Positions 16,012 through 25,022 of a stretch of DNA of 64,000 bases are shown here, in pieces. The stretch comes from Bin87 sp026710825. Lineage in GTDB: Bacteria > Chloroflexota > Dehalococcoidia > Lucifugimonadales > UBA3495. The notes under the pieces were generated by a model. The model saw nothing but the letters and a program-made list of their open reading frames with translations. It did not search any database and had not been told where the DNA came from. The position numbers and the translations under genes were made by a program. The stretch is taken from positions 2,728,001 through 2,792,000 of the forward strand of contig OZ247427.1 in the NCBI GenBank assembly GCA_965232815.1, given 5' to 3'. Each line of letters opens with the position of its first letter. Positions within the stretch are counted from its first letter, which is position 1.

Positions 16012-16443
16012 TTACTCAGCGATTTCAGCTATGTCGCGGAACGCTTCCAGCAGGGCTTTCTGGATGCTCTCTTCGTCGTCTTCGATCTCCTCGTCTTCTA
16101 CCATCACGTAACCGGCATCCTCGCTGTCTATCCCGATCCGAACTTCCATTTCCACGGCTTCGCCGTCGTGCCAGTAGAGGGTGTAGAGAATTTCGTCAGT
16201 CAATTCGTCAAAGTCGGAATCGTCGTCCCCTTCAAAATCGTACTGCCACGAGCGATCCACGATCAACCGGGCGCCGCCGTCCAGGAGAACATCGTTCATC
16301 TGCTGAAGCAATTGCTCCACGCCGAGTTGATTGGCGAATTTTTCGAGCAAACCGCGCCTTTCGCCCATTTCCGCAATCTTGCGGCCGTAACCCTCATTAT
16401 CCACGCGCGTGCGCAGTCGCTTCAGTTCATCCTCCCACGGCAT
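16012..16443 (-). CDS. Conserved-looking acidic hypothetical protein
   Basis: 143 residues, no family recognised. Two-part make-up: a charged helical first half (PWEDELKRLRTRVDNEGYGRKIAEM region) and a highly acidic tail (DSEDAGYVMVEDEEIEDDEE then a helix). The clear ribosome site GGGAGGATCTGTAA precedes the ATG. Its codon use is like its neighbours. No signal or membrane segment. It sits 33 bp downstream of another unknown and 64 bp upstream of purE, within the purine run. Confidence 0.65.
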   Translation of the reverse strand: MPWEDELKRLRTRVDNEGYGRKIAEMGERRGLLEKFANQLGVEQLLQQMNDVLLDGGARLIVDRSWQYDFEGDDDSDFDELTDEILYTLYWHDGEAVEMEVRIGIDSEDAGYVMVEDEEIEDDEESIQKALLEAFRDIAEIAE

Positions 16444-16475
16444 TTACAGATCCTCCCAGTTTCGGGCCCCAGCCG

Positions 16476-17081
16476 TCATGCCGGGCCTCTCGAATTGCGC
16501 CCATTAAAGTAACAGAATTCGTCAACTGCCCGAAAGTCTGGCAAGCCCAACCGGTAGCGAACCACCTGCACGGAGTCGAGGAGATCGATGTAGCACAGCC
16601 CCGGGTGCCCTGTTCTCAGGCCCGGCGGCAACATACCCAGCCGCCGGAGGGATCGTTCAGTGTGTGGACTCCACGGCGCGAAAAGGGCAGGGTTCCGGAG
16701 GGTCAACAGGTAGGACGGCCACTCCTTGCCAGCGCCGATGAGTCCGAACCCGCCCGTGTCCAGGGCGCACTCCTCGAATCGGTTTTCAAGTTTGATGGTG
16801 TCGTACAGGAGAAAGTCGATGGAGTCCCGGATGTCTTCGATGGGATTGGTGCGGAATTTTTGGATTTGGCGGCCGCCCGCAGCGCGATACAGAGCGTCGG
16901 CCTGGGTCTGCGCCATGTCGAATACATTGGCCTGGTCAAGCCACGCGGCGGGATCGTCATCGTACGTCCACCGACGGGTGCGAAACGTATCGAGTTCGCC
17001 TTCCTGCACCGCACGCTGGAATGCTTCAGAAAGCGCGACCCAATCGACGGGACGCGGGATGGATTGCCTGGTTGCGACCAC
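16476..17081 (-). CDS. Hypothetical protein with G-x-G...NPxLFxxW motif
   Basis: 201 residues, no family confidently recognised. It is soluble and helical. Its core IGAGKEWPSYLLTLRNPALFAPW resembles, in spacing and key residues (Gly, Gly, Leu, Asn-Pro, Leu-Phe, Trp), the core of the unknown at 26867-27547 (VGVGPTSASAILTALNPQLFVSW, quoted in two parts). That pattern is reminiscent of a helix-hairpin-helix fold used by some DNA-binding proteins. Starts with GTG 9 bp after the purD stop, so it is co-transcribed with purD. Confidence 0.6.
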   Translation of the reverse strand: MVATRQSIPRPVDWVALSEAFQRAVQEGELDTFRTRRWTYDDDPAAWLDQANVFDMAQTQADALYRAAGGRQIQKFRTNPIEDIRDSIDFLLYDTIKLENRFEECALDTGGFGLIGAGKEWPSYLLTLRNPALFAPWSPHTERSLRRLGMLPPGLRTGHPGLCYIDLLDSVQVVRYRLGLPDFRAVDEFCYFNGRNSRGPA

Positions 17082-17090
17082 TCTGCGGAC

Positions 17091-18386
17091 TTACCCCACG
17101 GTTGTCGGAAAGCCCATTGCTTCGGCACCGATATCGCGCCGGTAATAGGCTCCGTCAAAGCTGATCTGCGCGGCACGGCGATAAGCCCGGTCCCGGGCGT
17201 CGCCCAACTCGTCGGCAATTCCGACACACGCCAGCACGCGACCGCCGGCAGTCAGTACGTTGTCGCCATCATCGGCTACGCGGGCGCCGGCATGGAACAC
17301 GACCGAACCGGGGTCCCAATCTCCCTCGGCGAGGCCAAAGAGTGGGAAGCCGGTCTCGTAGGTTCCGGGATAACCGTCTGAGACCATTACCACTGCCATC
17401 GCAGGACGGTCGGACCATTTTACGGGATCCACATCAGCCAGACTGCCCGTGGAGCAGGCCAGCATCACCTCCACCGGGTCACTGAGCAATTGGGGCATGA
17501 TGACCTGAGTTTCCGGATCGCCGAACCTGCAGTTGAATTCCAGGACCCTGGGCCCGGCGTCGGTGATCATCAGGCCGCAATACAGCGCTCCACGATAGGG
17601 CGTGCCCCTTCGTGCCAATTCTCGGATCACGGGAAGCATAAAATCCTGCTGGACCGTTTCCGCCAGTTCATCAGTCCAAAAATGGGGTGGACCGTAACTT
17701 CCCATGCCTCCGGTGTTAGGTCCCACTCCGCCCTCGCCGATGCGCTTGTAGTCTGTCGCCGCGACCACCGGAGAAAGTTCCACGCCATCGGTAAAACCGA
17801 AGACGCTGACCTCCGGGCCTTCGAGCCAATCTTCGATCACGACGGTCTCACCGGCTACACCAAACGCGCGTTCTTCCATGCTGGAGCGGATGGCGTACAT
17901 CGCGTCTTCGCGGTTAGCGCACATGGCCACGCCCTTGCCGGCGGCCAGACCGTCTGCTTTGACAACTACGGGGTGGTCATAGTGCTGGACATAGTTCAAC
18001 GCCGCTGAGACGCTCTGAAACACGCGGTAGTTTGGTCCGGGAACACCGGCGGCGTCCATCACCGAACGAGCGAAGCTCTTGCTGGATTCCAACCGCGCGG
18101 CCGCACGGCTGGGGCCAAACGCAGGGATTCCCTCAGCCTGCAGACGGTCGCATAAACCCAACGCCAACGGGGTTTCGGGACCGACCACAACCAGATCCAC
18201 CGAACGTTGCAATGCAGCAGAGACTATGCCGCCGACATCGGTGTCCGCTAAGGGCAGGTTTTCACCCAGCGCAGCGGTGCCCGAATTTCCGGGGGCGGCG
18301 AATAATTCAGACACGGACTGCGATTGGGTCAACCGCCAGGCCAGGGCGTGTTCGCGGCCGCCGGAACCTACCACCAGAACGCGCAT
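17091..18386 (-). CDS. purD: Phosphoribosylamine--glycine ligase
   Basis: 431 residues of the ATP-grasp fold. MRVLVVGSGGREHALAWRL is the N-terminal GAR synthetase signature. PVVVKADGLAAGKGV is the ATP-binding strand-loop, and EFNCRFGDPETQV supplies the Mg/ATP ligands. Converts 5-phosphoribosylamine and glycine to GAR. Starts 7 bp after guaA stops, with ATG overlapping a GTG codon three bases earlier. Confidence 0.96.
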   Translation of the reverse strand: MRVLVVGSGGREHALAWRLTQSQSVSELFAAPGNSGTAALGENLPLADTDVGGIVSAALQRSVDLVVVGPETPLALGLCDRLQAEGIPAFGPSRAAARLESSKSFARSVMDAAGVPGPNYRVFQSVSAALNYVQHYDHPVVVKADGLAAGKGVAMCANREDAMYAIRSSMEERAFGVAGETVVIEDWLEGPEVSVFGFTDGVELSPVVAATDYKRIGEGGVGPNTGGMGSYGPPHFWTDELAETVQQDFMLPVIRELARRGTPYRGALYCGLMITDAGPRVLEFNCRFGDPETQVIMPQLLSDPVEVMLACSTGSLADVDPVKWSDRPAMAVVMVSDGYPGTYETGFPLFGLAEGDWDPGSVVFHAGARVADDGDNVLTAGGRVLACVGIADELGDARDRAYRRAAQISFDGAYYRRDIGAEAMGFPTTVG

Positions 18387-18392
18387 CACCGA

Positions 18393-19943
18393 CTACTCCC
18401 ACTCGATAGTGCCCGGCGGTTTGCTGGTGATGTCGTACACCACCCGGTTTACGCCATCGACCTCGTTGACGATACGATTGCTGATGCGCGCCAGTACATC
18501 GTACGGGAGTCTCACCCAATCGGCGGTCATCGCATCTTCCGAGTTCACGGCCCTGATAGCGCACGCATATCCATAGGTCCGGTAGTCGCCCATGACGCCC
18601 ACTGTGCGATTGTCCGTGAGCACGGCGAAACTCTGCCAAATATCGCGATAGAGCCCGGCGTCGTCGATTTCCTCAAGGACGATGCGATCGCAGTTTCGCA
18701 ACAGTTCGACGCGTTCCGGCGTCACTTCTCCGATGATTCGGATGGCAAGCCCGGGACCAGGGAATGGTTGGCGGTAGATGATCTCCTCGGGCAAGCCGAG
18801 CTCCAAGCCGACAGCGCGCACTTCGTCCTTGAACAGGTAGCGCAGGGGTTCCACCAACCCGAAGTCCATGTGCTCGGGCAAACCTCCGACGTTGTGGTGG
18901 GTCTTGATGCGTGCGGATGCCCGGTTTTCCGGGGTTTCGCTCTCGATCACGTCGGGGTAGAGGGTGCCTTGCGCCAGCCATTTAACATTTTCGATCTCGG
19001 CGGCAGCGTCCTCGAACACCCGAATGAATTCTCCTCCGATGGTCTTGCGTTTCGTTTCGGGATCAGTCACCCCGGCCAGATTGGTGAGGAACCGGGTCTC
19101 CGCGTCGACATAACGCAGGTCCAACCCCAAACCGCGCTGGAACGTGTCCCGGACCTGCTCGACCTCGCCGTGCCTCAACAGGCCGTTGTTGACGAAGATG
19201 CACGACAACTGCGGTCCGATCGCGCGGTGCAACAGCGCCGCGGCCACGGAGGAGTCAACGCCGCCGCTGAGCCCACAGATCACACGGTCGCCTCCCACCT
19301 GATCGCGAACGCGTTCGACTGTGTCGGCCACGAAATTTCCGGGTGTCCACGACTCAGCGCAGGCGCAAATGCCATGGACAAAATTCGACAGCACGATCAT
19401 GCCGTCGCGGGTGTGCTGCACTTCCGGATGGAACTGCAGACCAAACCACCGTTGACCATCGGTTACCGCGGCACATTCAGTGTTTGCGGTCCGCCCCACA
19501 GACGTAATGCCGTCCGGCAATTGCTCGACCCGGTCGCCGTGGCTCATCCAGACCGGCGCTGGATTCTCCACTCCAGCCAACAACCCCTCTCGGTTCGCAT
19601 CACCAACCAGATCAGCGTGGCCGTATTCCCGCAAATCGCCGGGAACCACTTTCCCGCCCAACTGGTGCACCAACGCCTGCATGCCATAGCAGATTCCAAG
19701 GACTGGCAGGCCCGACTCCATGACCCACGACGCGATAGTGGGCGCGCCCTCGTCGTACACGCTGGCGGGCCCTCCCGAGAGAATTATTCCGCGAACATTC
19801 AGATGCGAGACCGACTGAGCGCCAGCGGTGGCGGAGATGATCTCGGAATAGACCCGCAGTTCCCGAATGCGCCGGGCAATCAGGTGGGTGTACTGGGAGC
19901 CAAAATCAATGACGACGATCGCGTCGGGATGGTTGGTGGTCAT
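18393..19943 (-). CDS. guaA: GMP synthase (glutamine-hydrolysing)
   Basis: 516 residues. The class I glutamine amidotransferase domain (1-190) has Cys in VLGICYGMQALVHQLGG and the His-Glu pair in QFHPEVQHT. The ATP pyrophosphatase domain carries the P-loop VICGLSGGVDSSVAA. The C-terminal dimerisation domain ends KPPGTIEWE, as in all GuaA. Converts XMP to GMP. The ATG at 19943 is preferred to the TTG two codons earlier. First gene of the minus-strand purine run, divergent from tsaC. Confidence 0.97.
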   Translation of the reverse strand: MTTNHPDAIVVIDFGSQYTHLIARRIRELRVYSEIISATAGAQSVSHLNVRGIILSGGPASVYDEGAPTIASWVMESGLPVLGICYGMQALVHQLGGKVVPGDLREYGHADLVGDANREGLLAGVENPAPVWMSHGDRVEQLPDGITSVGRTANTECAAVTDGQRWFGLQFHPEVQHTRDGMIVLSNFVHGICACAESWTPGNFVADTVERVRDQVGGDRVICGLSGGVDSSVAAALLHRAIGPQLSCIFVNNGLLRHGEVEQVRDTFQRGLGLDLRYVDAETRFLTNLAGVTDPETKRKTIGGEFIRVFEDAAAEIENVKWLAQGTLYPDVIESETPENRASARIKTHHNVGGLPEHMDFGLVEPLRYLFKDEVRAVGLELGLPEEIIYRQPFPGPGLAIRIIGEVTPERVELLRNCDRIVLEEIDDAGLYRDIWQSFAVLTDNRTVGVMGDYRTYGYACAIRAVNSEDAMTADWVRLPYDVLARISNRIVNEVDGVNRVVYDITSKPPGTIEWE

Positions 19944-19980
19944 CGACAAATTTCCGCAGCTTAAAGTCGCGGATCATGGT

Positions 19981-20006
19981 AGCACAGTCTGATCGCGATC
20001 TGTGCT
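19981..20006. repeat. Inverted repeat in the guaA/tsaC divergent region
   Basis: AGCACAG (19981-19987) and CTGTGCT (20000-20006) are complementary and enclose ATCGCGAT, itself self-complementary. In a 132-bp gap between divergent genes it is a candidate operator or hairpin in the guaA leader. A TAAAAT just before tsaC (20061-20066) may be a -10 element. Confidence 0.4.
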
Positions 20007-20075
20007 TGCGTCCGATATGTCGAGCCTGTACAGCAGGAGCGTGCCGCAACCGCGCCGGTGATAAAATTATCGAGC

Positions 20076-20693
20076 ATGGATCTCCAACGAGAAATTGAGA
20101 CTGCCAGGGCGTGCATAGCCTCCGGCGGGGTGGTAGCCATCCCCACTGATACCCTGTACGGCCTGGCCGCAGACGCGACCAACCCTGAAGCCTTGGATCG
20201 GGTTTACGAGATCAAGGGCCGACCCGCACACATGCCCTTGCCGGTGCTGGTGTGTGGATGGGAGCAGGTGGCAATGGTCTCAGCGGTCTCGGGCGCGAAC
20301 CACGACATGGCCCGTGCGCTTGCCGAACGCTACTGGCCCGGGCCGCTGACGCTGGTTTTGCCCGCGGCGCCGGGCCTGCCAACCCGTCTGACCGGGGGCC
20401 TGGACACCATCGCGGTGCGGATGCCGGACCACGAAGTCCCGCTGGCCTTGGCTGAAGGAATCGGGAGGCCGATCACCGGAACCAGCGCCAACCCGAGCGG
20501 CGGAGCCGACATAACCGACCCTGACGAATTACGTCGCGCACTCGGAGGCGTGGTTGATGGTATCATTACCAGCGGTTCGGTCCCGTTGGGAACAGCCAGC
20601 ACCATCGTCGCAATTTCGGATCGAAATTTAACCCTGCTCCGGGCCGGCGCTCTGGACTATTCCGCGGTTTGCCGGACGGTTGGATTGGAGTAG
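20076..20693 (+). CDS. tsaC: L-threonylcarbamoyladenylate synthase (TsaC/Sua5/YwlC)
   Basis: 205 residues. GGVVAIPTDTLYGLAAD, then VYEIKGRPAHMPLPVLV, then RYWPGPLTLVLPAA and GRPITGTSANPSG are the YrdC-domain signatures. Makes threonylcarbamoyl-AMP for t6A37 tRNA modification (cytosol). There is no Sua5 C-terminal domain. The ATG at 20076 is preferred over a GTG six codons upstream that overlaps the likely -10. The stop overlaps the next gene by 14 bp. Confidence 0.93.
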   Translation: MDLQREIETARACIASGGVVAIPTDTLYGLAADATNPEALDRVYEIKGRPAHMPLPVLVCGWEQVAMVSAVSGANHDMARALAERYWPGPLTLVLPAAPGLPTRLTGGLDTIAVRMPDHEVPLALAEGIGRPITGTSANPSGGADITDPDELRRALGGVVDGIITSGSVPLGTASTIVAISDRNLTLLRAGALDYSAVCRTVGLE

Positions 20694-21756
20694 GGTCCCG
20701 ATATTTGGGAGTGCAGACATCACGACGGCTACGACATACGAGGCGTATCAGGCCAGCGTCGATGCCGACCTTCGGACGGCTTTTGCCGAACGGCAGGGGA
20801 TGCTTTATGACCTGCTGCGTTACCATTTCGGCTGGGTCGACGAGCGGGGCAACCCCAACGAGACGGCGCGCACACCATTGCATCATTGCGGGGTATTGGC
20901 CCTGTCAGCGGCGGAGGCCGTGTCAGGCGACCACAATCCGGCGGTACCAGCCGCGTCGGCCGTTGAGCTAGCCTACAATTTCGTCCTGGTACACAATGAC
21001 GTGCAGGCCGGTCGCATCGACCAGCGGGACGACCGACCGAGCATCTGGTGGGTTTGGGGGCCATCCCAAGCGATCAATGCTGGAGACGGATTGCACGCCC
21101 TGGCGCGTTCGGTGCTCATGAGATTGAGCGAATCCGAAGTGTCCGCAGATACGGTCCTGGATTCGCTGCGTTCGCTGGATCAGGCATGCCTGACACTTTG
21201 CGAAGGCCAATATATGGACCTCACTTTCCAGGACCAACTGATGGTCTCGGAACCCGATTACCTGGATATGATCAGGCGCAAGTCTGGCGCCCTGGCGGGA
21301 TGTTCCGCGAAAATTGGCGCTTTAGCCGCCTTCAGCAAGCCCGAAACGGCGGAGGCATTGAACCAGTGGGGCGAAAACCTCGGCATGGCCATGCAGATCC
21401 GTAATGACATCAGAGATCTGTGGGGAAACCAAAATGACGGGTTTACTCCCAGCAACGTGCTGAACAAGAAAAAGAGCCTGCCGTTGATTCATGCCTTACA
21501 GAACTCCTCGACCGCGGTCAAGCGTGAGTTGACCAGCATCTACATGAAGCGAGTGCTTGGCCCTGACGATTCGACCCGCGTCGTCGCTCTGTTGGATGAA
21601 ACCGGGTCCCGCGAATACTCGGATGAACAGGCATCAGCGTTAGTAAGGGACGCGACGGACGCGATATCCGCGATCACCCCGGAACTGCGTCAACCTCAAG
21701 CGCTGGAACACGCGGTCGATTGGCTGCTGGACGGGCGAAACTCGTCAGCCCGGTAA
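20680..21756 (+). CDS. Polyprenyl synthetase family protein with altered Asp-rich motifs
   Basis: 358 residues of the trans-prenyltransferase fold (all-helical). The region AELAYNFVLVHNDVQAG to WWVWGPSQAINAGDGLHALA matches the group normally reading HDDIQDGD...RRGRPTVW. The first Asp-rich motif DDxxD is N106-D107-V-Q-A110, and the second is N242-D243-I-R-D246. Three of six metal-binding Asp are thus replaced. The Lys block (LNKKKSLPLIHAL) is intact. It may be a regulatory or altered isoprenoid enzyme. TTG start, overlapping tsaC; no closer alternative start. Confidence 0.8.
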   Translation: MDWSRVPIFGSADITTATTYEAYQASVDADLRTAFAERQGMLYDLLRYHFGWVDERGNPNETARTPLHHCGVLALSAAEAVSGDHNPAVPAASAVELAYNFVLVHNDVQAGRIDQRDDRPSIWWVWGPSQAINAGDGLHALARSVLMRLSESEVSADTVLDSLRSLDQACLTLCEGQYMDLTFQDQLMVSEPDYLDMIRRKSGALAGCSAKIGALAAFSKPETAEALNQWGENLGMAMQIRNDIRDLWGNQNDGFTPSNVLNKKKSLPLIHALQNSSTAVKRELTSIYMKRVLGPDDSTRVVALLDETGSREYSDEQASALVRDATDAISAITPELRQPQALEHAVDWLLDGRNSSAR

Positions 21757-21765
21757 GGTGTTTCG

Positions 21766-22971
21766 ATGAGCAAGAGAACCCTTTCCCAGTTGGACGTGTC
21801 AGGAAAAACCGTATTGGTCAGGGTTGATTTCAACGTACCGATTGAGCAGGGTGTGGATGCGATCGCCAACTACGACCAACGGCTGCGGGCCACGCTCCCT
21901 ACCATCGAATACCTGCTCGAACGTCAATCAAAAATAGTCCTGTGCTCACACCTTGGAAGGCCTCGCGGGCAGGTGGACGAAACCTTGCGGCTGGGGCCAG
22001 TGGGCGACCGGCTCGGCGTACTTTTGAATCGCCTGGTCGTATCCCTCCCCGATTGCATCGGGCCGGACGTCGCGGGCGCGATTTCGCAGATGTCGGCGGG
22101 AGACATCTACCTCCTCGAAAACTTGCGATTCCATTCCGGCGAGGAAGATAACGACGATTCGTTCGCCGGAGAGTTGGCCGGCCTGGCGGATTGCTTCGTC
22201 ATGGATGCATTCGCCGTGGCACACCGCGCCCACGCATCCACGGTGGGTTTACCCCAACTGCTGCCCTCCGCGATGGGGCTGCTGACGCAACGCGAGGTAG
22301 AATCGCTGGGGTTGGCGCTAGGTGAACCTGGCCGGCCATTGGCCGCACTCATGGGTGGAGCCAAGGTGAGCGACAAGATCCTGGTGTTAGAGAACCTCCT
22401 GCCACGCCTGGACCACCTGTTCATCGGGGGCGGGATGGCGACGACGTTTCTTGCGGCGGCGGGCAAAACGGTTGGTGCATCTTCGGTGGAGGAGGATCGC
22501 CTGGAATTCGCCAGAGACGTATTGAGCAGAGCCGATGCACACGGAGTGAGCGTGCACCTTCCGGATGATGTTGTGGTGGCCGACGAGTTTGGGGAGCGGC
22601 CAAATTCGGTCGCCACCACGTCGGTTGACGCCGTTCCGGACGGTTGGTACATCATGGACGTGGGCGAGGCGACGGCGTCCCGCTACGCTGCGCAATTGGC
22701 CGGATGCAAGACTATATTGTGGAACGGCCCGATGGGCGTGTTCGAGATGGACAGGTTCAGCGCGGGCACAAGAACGGTCGCCGATAGTATCGCCGGACTC
22801 CAGGGCGCCACCACCGTCGTCGGAGGAGGGTCCACCGCCGAGGCAGTGGAGTCCCTGGGCTTGATGGATCGTATGACTCACGTGTCCACCGGTGGGGGAG
22901 CATCCCTCGAGTTCCTGGAAGGACGCGAACTGCCGGGCATATCAGCCTTGCCCGACGCGCAGCACACATAA
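21766..22971 (+). CDS. pgk: Phosphoglycerate kinase
   Basis: 401 residues, standard length. KTVLVRVDFNVPIEQG is the N-terminal signature, and IVLCSHLGRPRGQVDE binds 3-phosphoglycerate. GGAKVSDKILVLENL and the nucleotide-binding TTVVGGGSTAEAVE and HVSTGGGASLEFLEG are all in place. Interconverts 1,3-bisphosphoglycerate plus ADP and 3-phosphoglycerate plus ATP (cytosol). Begins 9 bp after the prenyl synthase gene; in an operon with apgM and tpiA. Confidence 0.97.
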   Translation: MSKRTLSQLDVSGKTVLVRVDFNVPIEQGVDAIANYDQRLRATLPTIEYLLERQSKIVLCSHLGRPRGQVDETLRLGPVGDRLGVLLNRLVVSLPDCIGPDVAGAISQMSAGDIYLLENLRFHSGEEDNDDSFAGELAGLADCFVMDAFAVAHRAHASTVGLPQLLPSAMGLLTQREVESLGLALGEPGRPLAALMGGAKVSDKILVLENLLPRLDHLFIGGGMATTFLAAAGKTVGASSVEEDRLEFARDVLSRADAHGVSVHLPDDVVVADEFGERPNSVATTSVDAVPDGWYIMDVGEATASRYAAQLAGCKTILWNGPMGVFEMDRFSAGTRTVADSIAGLQGATTVVGGGSTAEAVESLGLMDRMTHVSTGGGASLEFLEGRELPGISALPDAQHT

Positions 22972-22994
22972 AGAAACAATTTTCCGGAGCGGAT

Positions 22995-24200
22995 ATGATC
23001 GACCTGGAACAGATTCACGACAGTATCGCCAGCACATCATCCAAGATCGTGATGCTGGTTGCGGACGGTTTGGGTGGGTTGCCCCATCCCGACACGCGCA
23101 AATCGGAGTTGGAGACGGCCAAGATCCCCAATCTGGACGCCCTCGCCCAACGCAGCGCGTGCGGTTTGACCACTCCGGTCGAGGTGGGAGTTGCTCCGGG
23201 CAGTGGACCCGGGCACCTGGCCCTCTTCGGCTACAACCCGCTGAAATACATCATCGGGCGTGGCGCCCTTGAGGCGTTGGGAATAGGTGTCGAATTGCTC
23301 CCTGGGGACGTGGCCGCCCGGGGTAACTTCTGTGCCGTGGATGACAACGGAATGTTGACGGATCGCAGGGCCGGGCGTATCGCGACCGCCCTGAGCGCAC
23401 CGCTGTGCGAACGGCTGGACCGAATCGAAATACCCGGCGTTCAGCTGGACGTATTTCCCGTTCAGGATTACCGGTTCGTGTTGAGGTTGCGCGGCGATGG
23501 GTTGTCGGAGCATCTCGAAGAAACCGACCCCCAACGCGAAGGCGTCGCGCCGCGGCCCGCCGATGCGATAGTGCCCGAGGCCGAGCGTACGGCCAAGATA
23601 GTCAATGAGTTCGTCAGCGAAGCTGGCAAGATCCTCGCGGAGGACGAACCGGCGAACATGGTGCTGCTGCGCGGTTGGGCGCAGTTACCCAACCTGCCGG
23701 ATTTTGGTGGCGTGTATCACCTGAACCCCGCCGCAATCGCAGCGTATCCCATGTACCGGGGGCTCGCATCGGTAGCCAACATGAAGATCATTCCGACCGG
23801 CATGACCTTCGGAGACGAAGTGGACACTCTCCATGCCAACTGGGACGATCACGATTTCTTTTTCCTCCACTACAAACCTGCCGACGCCGCCGGCGAAGAC
23901 GGCGATTTCGACGGCAAGGTCAAGTGTTTGGAGGAGTTGGACGCCCATTTGCCACGCGTCCTTGAGCTGGATCCTGACGTGATCATGATTGCCGGGGACC
24001 ACGCGACACCCGCGATAATGGCGTCCCACAGCTGGCACCCGGTGCCGTTCTTGCTGCACTCGAAGCTCACCCTGGGCGAAGGTGTGGACGGATTCAATGA
24101 ACGAGCGTGCGCACAGGGTTCCCTCGGCCGGATTCCGGCTGAGACCATAATGCTGCTCGCGCTATCGCACTCGGGAAAACTCTCGAAATTCGGCCCGTAA
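22995..24200 (+). CDS. apgM: 2,3-bisphosphoglycerate-independent phosphoglycerate mutase, archaeal type
   Basis: 401 residues, the shorter archaeal ApgM form, not the 510-residue GpmI. It belongs to the alkaline phosphatase superfamily. VMLVADGLGGLPHP holds the first metal Asp, and VGVAPGSGPGHLALFGYNPL holds the catalytic Ser loop. GFNERACAQGSLGRIPAE and VIMIAGDHATPAIMASHSWHPVP provide the later His/Asp ligands. Interconverts 3- and 2-phosphoglycerate. Sits between pgk and tpiA, a glycolytic cluster. Good ribosome site (GGAGCGG). Confidence 0.93.
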   Translation: MIDLEQIHDSIASTSSKIVMLVADGLGGLPHPDTRKSELETAKIPNLDALAQRSACGLTTPVEVGVAPGSGPGHLALFGYNPLKYIIGRGALEALGIGVELLPGDVAARGNFCAVDDNGMLTDRRAGRIATALSAPLCERLDRIEIPGVQLDVFPVQDYRFVLRLRGDGLSEHLEETDPQREGVAPRPADAIVPEAERTAKIVNEFVSEAGKILAEDEPANMVLLRGWAQLPNLPDFGGVYHLNPAAIAAYPMYRGLASVANMKIIPTGMTFGDEVDTLHANWDDHDFFFLHYKPADAAGEDGDFDGKVKCLEELDAHLPRVLELDPDVIMIAGDHATPAIMASHSWHPVPFLLHSKLTLGEGVDGFNERACAQGSLGRIPAETIMLLALSHSGKLSKFGP

Positions 24201-24227
24201 ATCCCACAGCCTGATTGGGGATCAACC

Positions 24228-25004
24228 ATGCCTCCATTGCGCAACATCGTGGCCGGCAACTGGAAGATGAACACCGACGTCCAGTCGGGTGTCGCACTCG
24301 CCGCGGCCATCGCTGGTGGGGCGGACAATCTGAACGGCGTCGACATAGTCCTCGCGCCGCCCTTCGTGTCGTTGGCCGCGATCAGGGACGCGGTGGGCGG
24401 TAACAACATCGGGATTGCCGCGCAGAATATGCATGCTGACGACAGCGGCGCTTTTACCGGTGAAATCGCTCCTTCCATGCTGGTGGGACTCTGTGAGTTT
24501 GTGATTGTCGGTCATTCAGAGCGACGTCAGTTTTTTGGTGAGACGGACGAATCGGTCGGACGCAAGGCGGCAGCGGCGCTGCATCACGGCCTGCGCCCGA
24601 TCATCTGCGTCGGAGAGACCCTGGACGAACGCGAATCAGGCGCGGCCGCCGAGGTAATCAGGCGTCAGGTCGTTGGATCGCTGGCCGAGATTGATCCGGA
24701 GGATGCTGTGGGTCGGATAGCAATCGCTTACGAGCCGGTGTGGGCTATTGGCACCGGACGCGCGGCGACGCCCGAAATCGCCGACCAAGTCATGAGCGGG
24801 GCGATCAATCCCACTGTGGTGGCCACGCTCGGTTCGGATGTGGCGTCGAGCACTCCGCTGCTGTACGGAGGCAGTGTGAACCCCGGCAACGCGGCCGAGT
24901 TCGCCGCGGTTGGTAGTGTCAGCGGCGCGCTGGTTGGCGGGGCGAGCCTTGATGCAGCCTCTTTCCTGGCGGTGGCGGCGGCGTTTACCTCCGATAAATC
25001 CTAG
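24228..25004 (+). CDS. tpiA: Triosephosphate isomerase
   Basis: 258 residues. AGNWKMNTD (Lys 13-equivalent), FVIVGHSERRQFFGE (catalytic His), YEPVWAIGTGR (catalytic Glu) and LYGGSVNPGNA are all intact. Interconverts glyceraldehyde 3-phosphate and DHAP. Begins 27 bp after apgM. Confidence 0.97.
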   Translation: MPPLRNIVAGNWKMNTDVQSGVALAAAIAGGADNLNGVDIVLAPPFVSLAAIRDAVGGNNIGIAAQNMHADDSGAFTGEIAPSMLVGLCEFVIVGHSERRQFFGETDESVGRKAAAALHHGLRPIICVGETLDERESGAAAEVIRRQVVGSLAEIDPEDAVGRIAIAYEPVWAIGTGRAATPEIADQVMSGAINPTVVATLGSDVASSTPLLYGGSVNPGNAAEFAAVGSVSGALVGGASLDAASFLAVAAAFTSDKS

Positions 25005-25022
25005 CGCCATCGGGACGCGCCA

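Noticed and set aside
18324..19964. 546-residue plus-strand open frame opposite guaA
   Set aside because: It is the shadow of guaA: the protein lacks any motif, and guaA on the other strand has complete catalytic domains.
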